Shown: positions 1 through 7,108, counted from the stretch's first letter. The stretch: DNA of 12,186 nucleotides from VFKI01 sp033762075 (GCA_033762075.1 JANRLY010000044.1:1-12186), one strand, 5' to 3'. Numbers and translations are program-made. The notes: generated by a model not told the origin, from the sequence alone.

Positions 1-33
1 TTAAATTAACTTTAAAATTAACTCTAAATTCAC
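1..33. repeat. AT-rich imperfect tandem units
   Basis: Three imperfect units of 10 to 12 bases (TTAAATTAAC, TTTAAAATTAAC, TCTAAATTCAC) follow one another at the window's left edge. They could belong to a promoter or to a larger repeat cut by the window boundary. No gene can be assigned here. Confidence 0.4.
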
Positions 34-44
34 CAACCACTGAC

Positions 45-134
45 GTGGCCCCGGGTGTTTGGCGGGGTTTCCATTTAAAATTCCACTGCTCAGTAAGGTT
101 TTCTGGACCCGGGTTACACCCCGCGGGACGACGA
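45..134. repeat. Pair of oppositely oriented GC-rich palindromic repeats
   Basis: Two GC-rich palindromic units lie in an otherwise AT-rich leader. The first, at about 45-70, has CCCCG at 49-53 facing CGGGG at 63-67. The second, at about 104-134, reads on the minus strand as a GTCCCGCG...CCCGGGTCCAG unit. That closely resembles the unit at 8618-8646 and suggests the same dispersed family in inverted orientation. The pair keeps a reading frame open upstream of the glycosyltransferase, but this is unlikely to be coding. The family assignment rests on hand comparison within this window only. Confidence 0.55.
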
Positions 135-152
135 GTAAAAGCAGAAAATAGT

Positions 153-1664
153 ATGAAAAAATTATCTCGATATGGTCAGTTATTCTGGCTCTTCCTGACA
201 TTACACACATTCCTCTGGACTGTGACGCCTGTTTTCATTCGTCACGCACTCTCTGATGATCTCATTGAAGCTTTCATTTGGGGGCAACAATTCGTCTGGG
301 GTTATGATAAAAATCCTTGGCTACCCGGCACACTTGCTCATATCGGTATTTTACTAGGAGGCAGAAGTGGCATTGGGATTTATTTCATACAATCTCTTTT
401 TATTGCATTGGGATTATTTTCTGTTTGGCGCTTAATGTCCAAAATAAGCAATCCCATCTATGCTCTCATTTCTGTGATGATGTATGAAGCATGCGCTTGC
501 TATTCTGTTGATTTACAAATTTACAATGACAATTATATTTTAATGGGCTTGCTCCCACTTGCAACTTTATTTTTTTATCGTGCAATCCGTAAAGAAAAAT
601 TGTCTGACTGGCTCCTTGCCGCGGCCATCACTGCACTAGCTGTTATGGGGAAATATGACGCAATATTATTTGCCATTTCTATTTTCTGCTATCTCATGAC
701 CACAAAGAAACGCTGGCATTATCTCGCTTCCTACAAGACTTGGTCTGCATTAAGCATATTTATATTATTGATTGCACCTAACCTGTTATGGCTCTCACAT
801 CATCATTTTTCAACACTTTCGTATGCTTTTCATGAACGTGCGGATTTTGGAAATCAATCTTGGTTCTATCAAACAAAAAACAATTTATATTTTGTTTGGA
901 TCACACTGCTCGGATTTTTACCCGCATTAGTATTAGCTTCACTGGTACTGACGCAACAACGTGAAAATTTACTGGTTGAAAAAACCAATCACACTTATAG
1001 AACTCATGAAAATCTGAATTTTTTATTTTGGTCTGGTTTTGGTCCGATTATTTTACTGACTCTATTAGGCTTTCTAATGGGGTTAACACTTCATCGAGAA
1101 TGGGGAAATGCTTTTATTAGTTTATGGGGTGCATTTATCTTGTTACGCCTAAAACCCAGCATTTCAAAAGATTCCTTAAAACGTTTTATCATTGCAACCT
1201 TCGTGATGTTATTTGTTTGGCCCACTGGATATTTATACATCGCTTCTCTCAAAGACACCGGTGTATTTCCTGCACCAGAAATCGCTCGTTACGCAACTAC
1301 CGTTTGGCATAAACACTTTCATACACGTTTGCGTTATGTGGCCGGCGATCGTTACACAGCAGGATATGTTGCGCTCCACTCACATGATCATCCTGCTGTC
1401 TGGATGGAGTGGAACACTCAAGCTGCAACCTGGATACATGAAAAAGATCTCAAATGTCATGGCGCTTTATTTATTCAAGACAGCGGACATACACATCAAC
1501 ATTTTTACCAGGGAACCACTTTTCCACGTAAGGTATTGAATCATCATCCGAAACTTAAAATATTACGTATCAAAGAATTTGCCTGGCACCGTAATCATCA
1601 AAAGAAGCCTAACCTTAAACTACTTATCGGACTTTTACCACCAGACGCAACACAGTGTTCATGA
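153..1664 (+). CDS. GT39/ArnT-like polytopic membrane glycosyltransferase
   Basis: A 503-residue inner-membrane protein with about ten to twelve hydrophobic segments, the first at residues 8-28. It resembles the GT-C fold of the PMT/ArnT families, which move a sugar from a polyprenyl-phosphate donor to a lipid or protein on the periplasmic side. The supporting motifs are an acidic cluster DDLIE at residues 35-39, in the first periplasmic loop where the catalytic aspartate lies, and the following WGYDKNPWL at 49-57, the counterpart of WGYxSKPPL in relatives. GKYDA at 166-170 matches a conserved lysine-tyrosine loop. The C-terminal 120 residues (about 380-503) look soluble and carry many histidines. 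The start is set at 153 because the frame upstream (open from 45) runs through a repeat and the protein then begins with a normal MKKLSRY membrane start. No good ribosome site precedes it. The acceptor is unknown: LPS or another envelope glycolipid is plausible. Confidence 0.75.
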   Translation: MKKLSRYGQLFWLFLTLHTFLWTVTPVFIRHALSDDLIEAFIWGQQFVWGYDKNPWLPGTLAHIGILLGGRSGIGIYFIQSLFIALGLFSVWRLMSKISNPIYALISVMMYEACACYSVDLQIYNDNYILMGLLPLATLFFYRAIRKEKLSDWLLAAAITALAVMGKYDAILFAISIFCYLMTTKKRWHYLASYKTWSALSIFILLIAPNLLWLSHHHFSTLSYAFHERADFGNQSWFYQTKNNLYFVWITLLGFLPALVLASLVLTQQRENLLVEKTNHTYRTHENLNFLFWSGFGPIILLTLLGFLMGLTLHREWGNAFISLWGAFILLRLKPSISKDSLKRFIIATFVMLFVWPTGYLYIASLKDTGVFPAPEIARYATTVWHKHFHTRLRYVAGDRYTAGYVALHSHDHPAVWMEWNTQAATWIHEKDLKCHGALFIQDSGHTHQHFYQGTTFPRKVLNHHPKLKILRIKEFAWHRNHQKKPNLKLLIGLLPPDATQCS

Positions 1665-1678
1665 TATGCAAAATACAT

Positions 1679-1684
1679 AAGGAT
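1679..1684 (+). promoter_or_regulatory. Ribosome binding site of inositol oxygenase
   Basis: AAGGAT lies 5 bases before the ATG at 1690, in the 25-base gap after the glycosyltransferase stop. It supports this start and suggests the two genes share a transcript. Confidence 0.7.
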
Positions 1685-1689
1685 ATATT

Positions 1690-2697
1690 ATGCAAGGAAA
1701 AAAAGATCAATTTCGTGATTATTCAAAATCAGAGCAAGTCGAAAGAACTTATCAACACATGCAAGAAAATCAAACTGCCGCACGCGTCGCTGAATTGAAT
1801 GAACGATACACAACTGAAGCAGGTTACACGGATTGCAATGGCAATAAAATTCGTGAAACCATTATGGATGTTTTTAAACTCTTAGATCAAATTATTGATG
1901 AAAGCGATCCTGATACAGATTTACCACAAAGTTTTCATGCCTACCAAACAGGAGAAGCACTGAAAGATTGTATCGATCCTGATAAACCAACACAATTAAA
2001 ACCCATCCCAATCAATCATCTTTTTTCTGATGAAGAATGGAAAGGTTTACCTGATGAGGTTAGAGAAAGCTACTATAATTATCTCGATGAACTCTATCCA
2101 GAGATAGAAAACTGGTCGTGGCTTCCTTTAATTGGTTTTATTCATGACTTAGGCAAAGTACTTGCTCTTCAAAATTGGGGCAAACTACCGCAATCTTTTG
2201 TTGTCGGCGACACCTTCCCCATTGGAGCTCCTTTTTCACAATCCAATGTATACTATAAGCAAGGTTTTTTTAAAAAAAATCCTGATTTGAATTTTGAAGA
2301 AAAATCAGATAATCATTTATTTGGCAAATATGAAATGCATACAGGATTTGATCATCTCGACATGTCATTTGGTCACGACGAGTATATGTATTCTGTTTTA
2401 AAACGCACAATTCACCACTTACCCAAGGAAGCACTATATTTAATTCGTTTTCATTCGTTTTATCCCTGGCACACCCCTCGCGATGGAAAACCACGCGGCT
2501 ATACTGAGCTTGCCAGCGCAGAAGATTGGCGCATGTTACCCTTATTAAAATTATTTCAGCAATGTGACTTATATTCGAAAAAAGCTAAATTGCCAAATAA
2601 AGAGCAATTAAAAAAATATTATGATGAATTAATTAAACACTTTATTCCCGGTAGAGAATGCGAATACGATTTAAGATCTGCAAAATTATTGTGGTGA
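1690..2697 (+). CDS. Myo-inositol oxygenase, eukaryote-like
   Basis: A 335-residue member of the MIOX family, mixed-valent diiron enzymes that oxidise myo-inositol with O2 to D-glucuronate in the cytosol. Match to the animal enzyme is strong by eye: DESDPDTDLPQSFHAYQT (residues 70-87), FIHDLGKVLAL (150-160), VVGDTFPIG (171-179), FGHDEYMY (227-234) and IRFHSFYPWHT (252-262). By hand alignment to human MIOX the six iron ligands are all present: H83, H152, D153, H229, H255 and D293. The substrate lysine is K156. The spacing between H83 and H152 is 69 residues against 25 in human MIOX, so about 44 residues are inserted near 97-141, rich in acidic and aromatic residues. The C-terminus ends in tryptophan, as in the animal protein. 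No signal peptide is visible. The 3' end overlaps the convergent neighbour by 12 bases. MIOX is typical of eukaryotes and sporadic in bacteria, so gene transfer is a reasonable inference. Confidence 0.93.
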   Translation: MQGKKDQFRDYSKSEQVERTYQHMQENQTAARVAELNERYTTEAGYTDCNGNKIRETIMDVFKLLDQIIDESDPDTDLPQSFHAYQTGEALKDCIDPDKPTQLKPIPINHLFSDEEWKGLPDEVRESYYNYLDELYPEIENWSWLPLIGFIHDLGKVLALQNWGKLPQSFVVGDTFPIGAPFSQSNVYYKQGFFKKNPDLNFEEKSDNHLFGKYEMHTGFDHLDMSFGHDEYMYSVLKRTIHHLPKEALYLIRFHSFYPWHTPRDGKPRGYTELASAEDWRMLPLLKLFQQCDLYSKKAKLPNKEQLKKYYDELIKHFIPGRECEYDLRSAKLLW

Positions 2698-3339
2698 AAG
2701 AGATCGCTGTTTTAAATATTTAATCTCACGATCAATCATTTGGTTATTATTTTCTGGTGGTTGATTCTCATAGTGACTCTCAACCATTGAGCGCCCTGCA
2801 AAAAATGAAAATGCAGATAAACTTACTTTATGGACATTGAAAGAATATAAATCGATTAGATAAGCACATAATGCGAAAAAAAGTCCAACCGATAAACTTT
2901 CGAGAGAATGACTTTCACCATCAACAAAACTGACCGATACATCATCAGAAAAAAGGTCTGCATGGCTTTTTAAGTAAGGTAAATCTAGCACAGCACGATC
3001 ACCAACATAAATCATTTTTGTTGCCAATAATTTTGTTTGATAACGTTTGACAACCGTGCCTAATCTACCCGTGTAATAATGATTCTCATAATCCACTTGT
3101 TGGAGTGGTCTCGAACTAAATCGACCGCGTGCATCCGCGGGATGTGAATGTTTTTTAATATATTCAATGGCATCCATTTCTTCTGAAAATAACCTCATTT
3201 CTGAAGAAACGAAATAAGCTAAAGTCATTTCAGATAATGAGATTCTTCTTAAAGAGATACAAAGATACTCACTCTGATCATTGACATCTTTTGTATAAAG
3301 ACTGCCAGAATAATCATTTGGAACAGCATAATAATGCAT
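2686..3339 (-). CDS. Hypothetical protein, possible membrane segment
   Basis: A 217-residue protein that I do not recognise. The N-terminal half is mixed and rich in tyrosine, serine and charged residues. A stretch at about residues 148-182 is strongly hydrophobic (core LSVGLFFALCAYLIDLY) and could hold one membrane helix or a buried hairpin. The C-terminus (about 190-217) is polar, with an asparagine/proline patch and a basic end. No signal peptide, zinc motif or known catalytic signature is evident. The start is placed at 3339, where AAAGGAG stands 9 bases upstream; a start 30 bases earlier at 3369 would fall inside a repeat and ahead of this ribosome site. It is read in the same direction as the phospholipase gene, 74 bases beyond that gene's stop, and converges on the inositol oxygenase. 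A host-directed protein is possible, but this is a guess from context only. Confidence 0.65.
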   Translation of the reverse strand: MHYYAVPNDYSGSLYTKDVNDQSEYLCISLRRISLSEMTLAYFVSSEMRLFSEEMDAIEYIKKHSHPADARGRFSSRPLQQVDYENHYYTGRLGTVVKRYQTKLLATKMIYVGDRAVLDLPYLKSHADLFSDDVSVSFVDGESHSLESLSVGLFFALCAYLIDLYSFNVHKVSLSAFSFFAGRSMVESHYENQPPENNNQMIDREIKYLKQRSLSPQ

Positions 3340-3348
3340 ATTCACTGA

Positions 3349-3355
3349 CTCCTTT
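3349..3355 (-). promoter_or_regulatory. Ribosome binding site deciding the start at 3339
   Basis: On the minus strand AAAGGAG lies 9 bases before ATG at 3339. It decides between this ATG and the in-frame ATGs at 3369 and 3360 (MRGMTKESVNM...), which sit in or at the edge of a palindromic repeat and lack such a site. Confidence 0.7.
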
Positions 3356-3390
3356 GTCATCCCACGCATGTTTTTACCGCGGGATCTAGC
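3355..3390. repeat. Palindromic intergenic repeat unit
   Basis: Plus-strand TGTCATCCCACGC, a T-rich centre and CCGCGGGATCTAGC form an imperfect palindrome: ATCCCACGC at 3359-3367 faces CCGCGGGAT at 3377-3385. The outer sequence resembles the units at 6952-7064 and 8618-8646. The unit ends directly against the ribosome binding site of the hypothetical gene. Confidence 0.6.
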
Positions 3391-3391
3391 G

Positions 3392-3419
3392 CCTTAAAGT
3401 CACGGTGACACGTTTAAGG
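3392..3419 (-). terminator. Hairpin at the phospholipase stop codon
   Basis: CCTTAAA at 3392-3398 pairs with TTTAAGG at 3413-3419, and GTCAC at 3399-3403 pairs with GTGAC at 3405-3409, leaving a 3-base bulge. The structure spans the phospholipase stop at 3414-3416. No T-run follows on the minus strand, so it may be only a 3'-end stem rather than a true intrinsic terminator. Confidence 0.35.
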
Positions 3420-4649
3420 AATATTTTCCTCCTCTGATTTTATTTCAGCAACCACACTGGGTGATTGGCCTAATTGTGCATTCATCATGCTAGTCAAGCC
3501 ACGTTGTTTTTTTAATTCGATGAGTGTCCAAATACCCCACCAGTTTGACGTCCAATGTCGATCATAGACATTCGTTAAATCAGAACGACGCATAAGCTTG
3601 TTTGATTGTTTGTCATAATAAAAAAGAGGTGCAATATCATTTTGCCCAAGATCAACAGACTCATCAGGTTGAGGAATTAAATCAGTCACTTGATCCGGCG
3701 GAATAACGCCTGTTTGAAAGGCTGAAAAAATTTCATCAGCTGATGCTTGTAGGGCACTTCGTTGACGAATGCGGTTTTCAGTATTTTGTGGATCAAAATA
3801 ATAATCATCGCCATACACAACCCAACGGTGATTTTGTTGATCATGTACGCGCAAACCATATTCATTTTCTTCGTTGTGCATGTATGTCACCAATAATGCT
3901 CCAACGACCGAAGGTGTCACCATCGAAGATAATTCACGTCTTGGTGTGCGCAAATGGCCTGAAGCAAAAAGATCTGATAAAAAGTGACAAGCAAATGCAT
4001 TCATAGCATACGCTAACTCAAGTTGCTTAGGATCGCCCGAAACACGCGCAGCAATAGCTGCTTTCAGTGCGACTTGATGGCCTGCTTGATAAGCAGTCAT
4101 TGCATCTTGACCAAAATGATCGAAGTCCACAGCAGATAATTTTAAATAGCGGCCTTCTTTTAGATACCAAAAATCACCAGTACTACTGCCACCCGTGATT
4201 CCATTATATTCACGATTTATATGGTCTCCAATTTGATGATAAATATTTTCTGGTTTTTCCCCTTTCTTCAAACCATCAGCAAGGGCTGTTTCTTCTTCTT
4301 GCATGACTGAAATAATGCGTGGAAATTCTGGCACGGCATTAGGGTTAGTCGCCAATGTATTGAAGATGTCGATGAATCGCGATTCGCGCTCGAGGGCAGT
4401 TTTTCCGAATGCAATCGGTTTATCAGCGATCCCATAAAAATCTCCCATCGCGACCAATTGCCCATATGTTGCTGGTAAACCATTGGGTAAATGTAAAGTG
4501 GGATTGAGATGCCCAACATCACCATGAGAGAAGAAGACGCGCACCTCGCTACCTGCAGCATCGTGTTCTGCACTTTGAAATTGGACAATATGGGATGCCG
4601 CAAAACAACTAGAGGAAAATAAAAGAGCCGTTGCCAGTAAAAACCGCAT
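3414..4649 (-). CDS. Exported zinc metallophospholipase C, PlcC-like
   Basis: A 411-residue protein with an N-terminal signal peptide (MRFLLATALLFSSSCFA, cleavage likely near residue 17-18), so it is exported to the periplasm or beyond. It resembles the zinc metallophospholipase C family that includes Legionella PlcA, PlcB and PlcC/CegC1, enzymes that cleave the head-group phosphate from phospholipids. The best evidence is ACHFLSDLFASGHLRTPR at residues 220-237. Other histidine/aspartate patches fit metal or active sites: SHGDVGHLNP (41-50), AMGDFYG (67-73), FDHFG (176-180), GHQVAL (190-195) and MHNEENEYGL (257-266). I assign the family by remembered motif similarity, not by a search, and cannot give ligand-by-ligand assignments. 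AAAGGAG at 4656-4662 lies 6 bases before ATG and fixes the start. The gene lies 83 bases beyond lptG on the same strand. Substrate head-group preference cannot be read from the sequence. In this family some members use Sec/type II secretion and PlcC is a Dot/Icm effector; the signal peptide favours the former. Confidence 0.72.
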   Translation of the reverse strand: MRFLLATALLFSSSCFAASHIVQFQSAEHDAAGSEVRVFFSHGDVGHLNPTLHLPNGLPATYGQLVAMGDFYGIADKPIAFGKTALERESRFIDIFNTLATNPNAVPEFPRIISVMQEEETALADGLKKGEKPENIYHQIGDHINREYNGITGGSSTGDFWYLKEGRYLKLSAVDFDHFGQDAMTAYQAGHQVALKAAIAARVSGDPKQLELAYAMNAFACHFLSDLFASGHLRTPRRELSSMVTPSVVGALLVTYMHNEENEYGLRVHDQQNHRWVVYGDDYYFDPQNTENRIRQRSALQASADEIFSAFQTGVIPPDQVTDLIPQPDESVDLGQNDIAPLFYYDKQSNKLMRRSDLTNVYDRHWTSNWWGIWTLIELKKQRGLTSMMNAQLGQSPSVVAEIKSEEENIP

Positions 4650-4680
4650 GATATTCTCCTTTATGAATGAATCCTTAGGG

Positions 4681-4731
4681 TAACGTGAGCGCCTACTCTA
4701 ATATTTTACGCTTATGACAATACTCACGTTA
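4681..4731. repeat. Nine-base inverted repeat between lptG and phospholipase gene
   Basis: TAACGTGAG at 4681-4689 and CTCACGTTA at 4723-4731 are perfect inverted copies separated by 33 AT-rich bases. It begins 2 bases after the lptG stop. It has no T-run on the minus strand, so it is a poor terminator. A regulator-binding pair or mRNA stem upstream of the phospholipase gene is possible. Confidence 0.4.
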
Positions 4732-4732
4732 A

Positions 4733-5803
4733 TTATCGGCCTAAACGTTTGAATAGAACATACCCGAAAAAAGCAAATAAGAAAATAGGGAATAACGCAG
4801 CTAATAAGGGGGAAAATTGAAAAATAACACTCAATTGACCAATAAAGATATCCAACATGTAAAAAATAAATCCTGCGATCACACCCGTGAGTAGTCGCCA
4901 ACCCATCGTAGAACGCGGAGCCACTAACACAAAAGGAAGAGAAAGCAATAACATCATCAAAATAGTAAGAGGTTGAAAAATTCTTTTCCAAAATGAAAAT
5001 TGAAATTCTGTTGCATGCGAGCCATTTTTTTCAAGATGACGATTGTAAATCCATAAACGATTCAATGGAATTTCTTCAGGCTCAATCAAGCTTGCATTTA
5101 AAATAGCTGGATTGAGCTTCATTCCCCAAACAGCTTGATCAGCATGTTCGCTCAGTGTTTTTTGATCCGATGTAAAAGTTGTTTTCGAAAGATGATAAGC
5201 AATCCATTGTCCATTTTGATAATTCATCGAGTCTGCATGACTGGCAGATAATAGATGATGCGCACCGTCAAAAGCATAACGCGTCACATCTTCCAACTGT
5301 TGATGCGGCAATACTCTTTCGACATGAATAAAATCATTTTGTTGATGAAACCAAACACCAGAGCCTGTAATAACGGCTTGTCCACCACTTTCTTGGGTTG
5401 ATTTTGTGATATCTGCTAAATAATGCAACCGTGGCGCTATCAATTCACCGACGATGAAATTCATGACGACCAAGAGTAATGCAACCAAAATTAAAGCACG
5501 CACAATCCCCCAAAGTGACAATCCTGATGCACGCATCACGACTAATTCACCCTGCAAGACTAAAGAACCGAGCCCCATTAATCCGCCCAGCAGAGCTAAC
5601 ATAGGAAAAAATTGACTCACATTAAAAGGCAGCTCAAGAACAGCATGCCAAAGCGCTTGAAAGAAACCATAGTCACCTTGACCTAATTCACGTAACTCTC
5701 CGAGAAAACCAACCACCCAAGCTAAAACAGCGACAACCAATATCAACATCAATGTTGAGAGAATGACTTGCCTTGCAATATAACGCGACAAAATACTTAT
5801 CAT
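4733..5803 (-). CDS. lptG: LPS export permease LptG
   Basis: A 356-residue inner-membrane protein (E. coli LptG has 360). With LptF and the ATPase LptB2 it forms the ABC transporter LptB2FG, which extracts lipopolysaccharide from the inner membrane and passes it to LptC/LptA. Membrane helices fall at about residues 13-35, 60-85, 99-120, 275-295, 305-323 and 330-350, with a periplasmic beta-jellyroll domain between helices 3 and 4 (about 125-265). Matching stretches include GQGDY (41-45), FFPMLALLGGLMGLG (65-79), GELVVMRASG (85-94, the cytoplasmic coupling region), FVYIERV-like DFIHVERV (157-164) and WKRIFQPL (272-279). By hand alignment the helix-1 lysine near E. coli K34 is a glycine here. 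The frame is open 86 codons further upstream, but that part lies inside lptF; the ATG at 5803 overlaps the lptF stop as ATGA, indicating translational coupling. Confidence 0.96.
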   Translation of the reverse strand: MISILSRYIARQVILSTLMLILVVAVLAWVVGFLGELRELGQGDYGFFQALWHAVLELPFNVSQFFPMLALLGGLMGLGSLVLQGELVVMRASGLSLWGIVRALILVALLLVVMNFIVGELIAPRLHYLADITKSTQESGGQAVITGSGVWFHQQNDFIHVERVLPHQQLEDVTRYAFDGAHHLLSASHADSMNYQNGQWIAYHLSKTTFTSDQKTLSEHADQAVWGMKLNPAILNASLIEPEEIPLNRLWIYNRHLEKNGSHATEFQFSFWKRIFQPLTILMMLLLSLPFVLVAPRSTMGWRLLTGVIAGFIFYMLDIFIGQLSVIFQFSPLLAALFPIFLFAFFGYVLFKRLGR

Positions 5804-6900
5804 ACGTGTTTCATCCGCCAAACAATCCAACAGAGTGGCAAGAAGAGAAAAATGCCATGCACCCACCACATGCCTATACCAATAGGAAGTGTACCTTGCT
5901 CTATCAAATGCTGTGTGACAAATAATAAATTCATGTAAATAACATAAAATAATAGAGCGGGTAATAACAACAAATATCTGCCCTGCCGCGGCATCACACG
6001 AGACATCGGCACAGCCAATAAAGCTAATAACAGCGCTGTAATAGGAATCGCACAACGCCATTGAAATTCTGCAGCGCGCACAGGGTCATTTTTATAAGTG
6101 GCCATTAATTCTTCGGTCGAAATCGCTTCTGCAATTCTCGTATGACTGATACTCACTAAATCTGGCACACGCACACGATAAGAACCAAATTGAATCATTT
6201 GATAATTGAGTTCTCCCGGCACGCCTTTATACCGATAACCATTTTCAGCAATAATCCATCGACTATCTGTGCGAGGATCTTCATCGACATAAGCTTGATC
6301 TGCAGAGAGCACCGTCCAAGATTTTGATTCTGCTAAGTCATTTGGATCCATCATGGGCATTTGTTCTGCCATAAAAATATTGTCGGCACGTTTTGCATTG
6401 CGATTAATTTTGCTGACGTAAACCACTCGACGACCATCTTGCAAGACTTTAAACCGGCCAGGCATGAGTGTATCCATGAGGGTGTCGATAGACCCGTTGA
6501 CTAATGCCTTTTGACGATTGGAAGCAATGAGTGGATTGATCCAGAACATCAAAATGGCCACAATGACTGCCACTATCGCCGCATATCGGGCTGTTAAAGT
6601 AAATAAGCGCCACACACTAAACCCTGAGGCATGCAAGACTCGCAATTCATTGTCTGCATAGAGACGGCTAAAAGTCAGCAAAAGAGCGAGATATAATCCG
6701 AGTGGCAATAGAAACGCTAACAACCAGGGAATCATGAAGCCGATCACTTCAAATAATACCTTAGGCGCAATCTTGCCAGAAACTGCATAGCTCAAATAAT
6801 GCACCAATTGTTGACTCAGAAAAATGAGCAATAAGATGAAAGTCACCGCGAAGAGTGTTTGGAAGGTTTCTTTGAATAGATATCGCGAGATAATCATCAT
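5800..6900 (-). CDS. lptF: LPS export permease LptF
   Basis: A 366-residue inner-membrane partner of LptG (E. coli LptF has 366). The N-terminus MMIISRYLFKETFQTLFAV matches the family's MIIxRYLxRE start. Membrane helices are at about residues 12-34, 50-78, 103-124, 283-303, 309-330 and 343-362, enclosing a periplasmic jellyroll domain (about 127-270). NELRVLHASGFS at 84-95 is the coupling segment that contacts LptB, and PMSRVMPRQGRYL at 298-310 matches the conserved VPLSxVNPRQGR of relatives. It is the first gene of a minus-strand run lptF-lptG-phospholipase-hypothetical, with an ATGA overlap into lptG. An alternative start at the second methionine (6897) is equally possible; no clear ribosome site separates them. 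It is transcribed away from pepA, as is usual in gammaproteobacteria. lptB, lptC and lptA are not in the window. Confidence 0.96.
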   Translation of the reverse strand: MMIISRYLFKETFQTLFAVTFILLLIFLSQQLVHYLSYAVSGKIAPKVLFEVIGFMIPWLLAFLLPLGLYLALLLTFSRLYADNELRVLHASGFSVWRLFTLTARYAAIVAVIVAILMFWINPLIASNRQKALVNGSIDTLMDTLMPGRFKVLQDGRRVVYVSKINRNAKRADNIFMAEQMPMMDPNDLAESKSWTVLSADQAYVDEDPRTDSRWIIAENGYRYKGVPGELNYQMIQFGSYRVRVPDLVSISHTRIAEAISTEELMATYKNDPVRAAEFQWRCAIPITALLLALLAVPMSRVMPRQGRYLLLLPALLFYVIYMNLLFVTQHLIEQGTLPIGIGMWWVHGIFLFLPLCWIVWRMKHV

Positions 6901-6951
6901 AGTACATTCACTTGGATCAGCATTTTAGATAGAATCACTGTTCTCCCGAGC

Positions 6952-7064
6952 GCCGTCATTGCGAGCCCGCGAAGTCCCGCACTTGATGCGGGATCAGGCG
7001 TGGCGATCTACTTCAAAAAAATAGATCGCCGCGGCTAAGCACTTCCTAGCCTCGCGATGACGGC
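6952..7064. repeat. Composite long palindromic repeat between lptF and pepA
   Basis: A 113-base element with nested inverted repeats. Outer arms are GCCGTCATTGCGAG (6952-6965) and CTCGCGATGACGGC (7051-7064), 13 of 14 pairing. Inner arms are CGTGGCGATCTA (6999-7010) and TAGATCGCCGCG (7022-7033), 11 of 12 pairing. A separate perfect 7-base stem, TCCCGCA/TGCGGGA, is at 6975-6993. It carries no coding capacity and looks like a non-autonomous palindromic repeat of the kind dispersed in intergenic DNA. The stem core is shared with the unit at 8618-8646. Confidence 0.8.
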
Positions 7065-7086
7065 ATTGGGAAGCTACAATTATACT
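7057..7086 (+). promoter_or_regulatory. Candidate sigma-70 promoter of pepA
   Basis: TATACT at 7081-7086 matches the -10 consensus in five of six positions. ATGACG at 7057-7062 matches the -35 consensus in four of six, with an 18-base spacer. The -35 lies in the right arm of the palindromic repeat. The start codon follows 22 bases after the -10, which leaves a very short leader. Weak by eye and unproven. Confidence 0.35.
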
Positions 7087-7108
7087 CAACCTCTCCCTTG
7101 GAGCGAAC

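Noticed and set aside
45..152. Upstream extension of the glycosyltransferase frame by 36 codons
   Set aside because: The extension is encoded by GC-rich palindromic repeats and lacks family resemblance; the protein starts naturally with MKKLSRY and a membrane helix at 153.
3340..3369. Start at 3369 for the hypothetical protein
   Set aside because: The 10 extra residues come from a repeat and from the ribosome binding site itself; the site sits correctly for 3339.
5804..6061. 86-codon N-terminal extension of lptG
   Set aside because: It lies inside lptF in another frame; the ATG at 5803 overlaps the lptF stop and gives the usual LptG length.
6952..7064. Long palindrome as a bidirectional terminator or a small RNA gene
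   Set aside because: There is no T-run after either arm, and its relatives elsewhere in the window point to a dispersed repeat.
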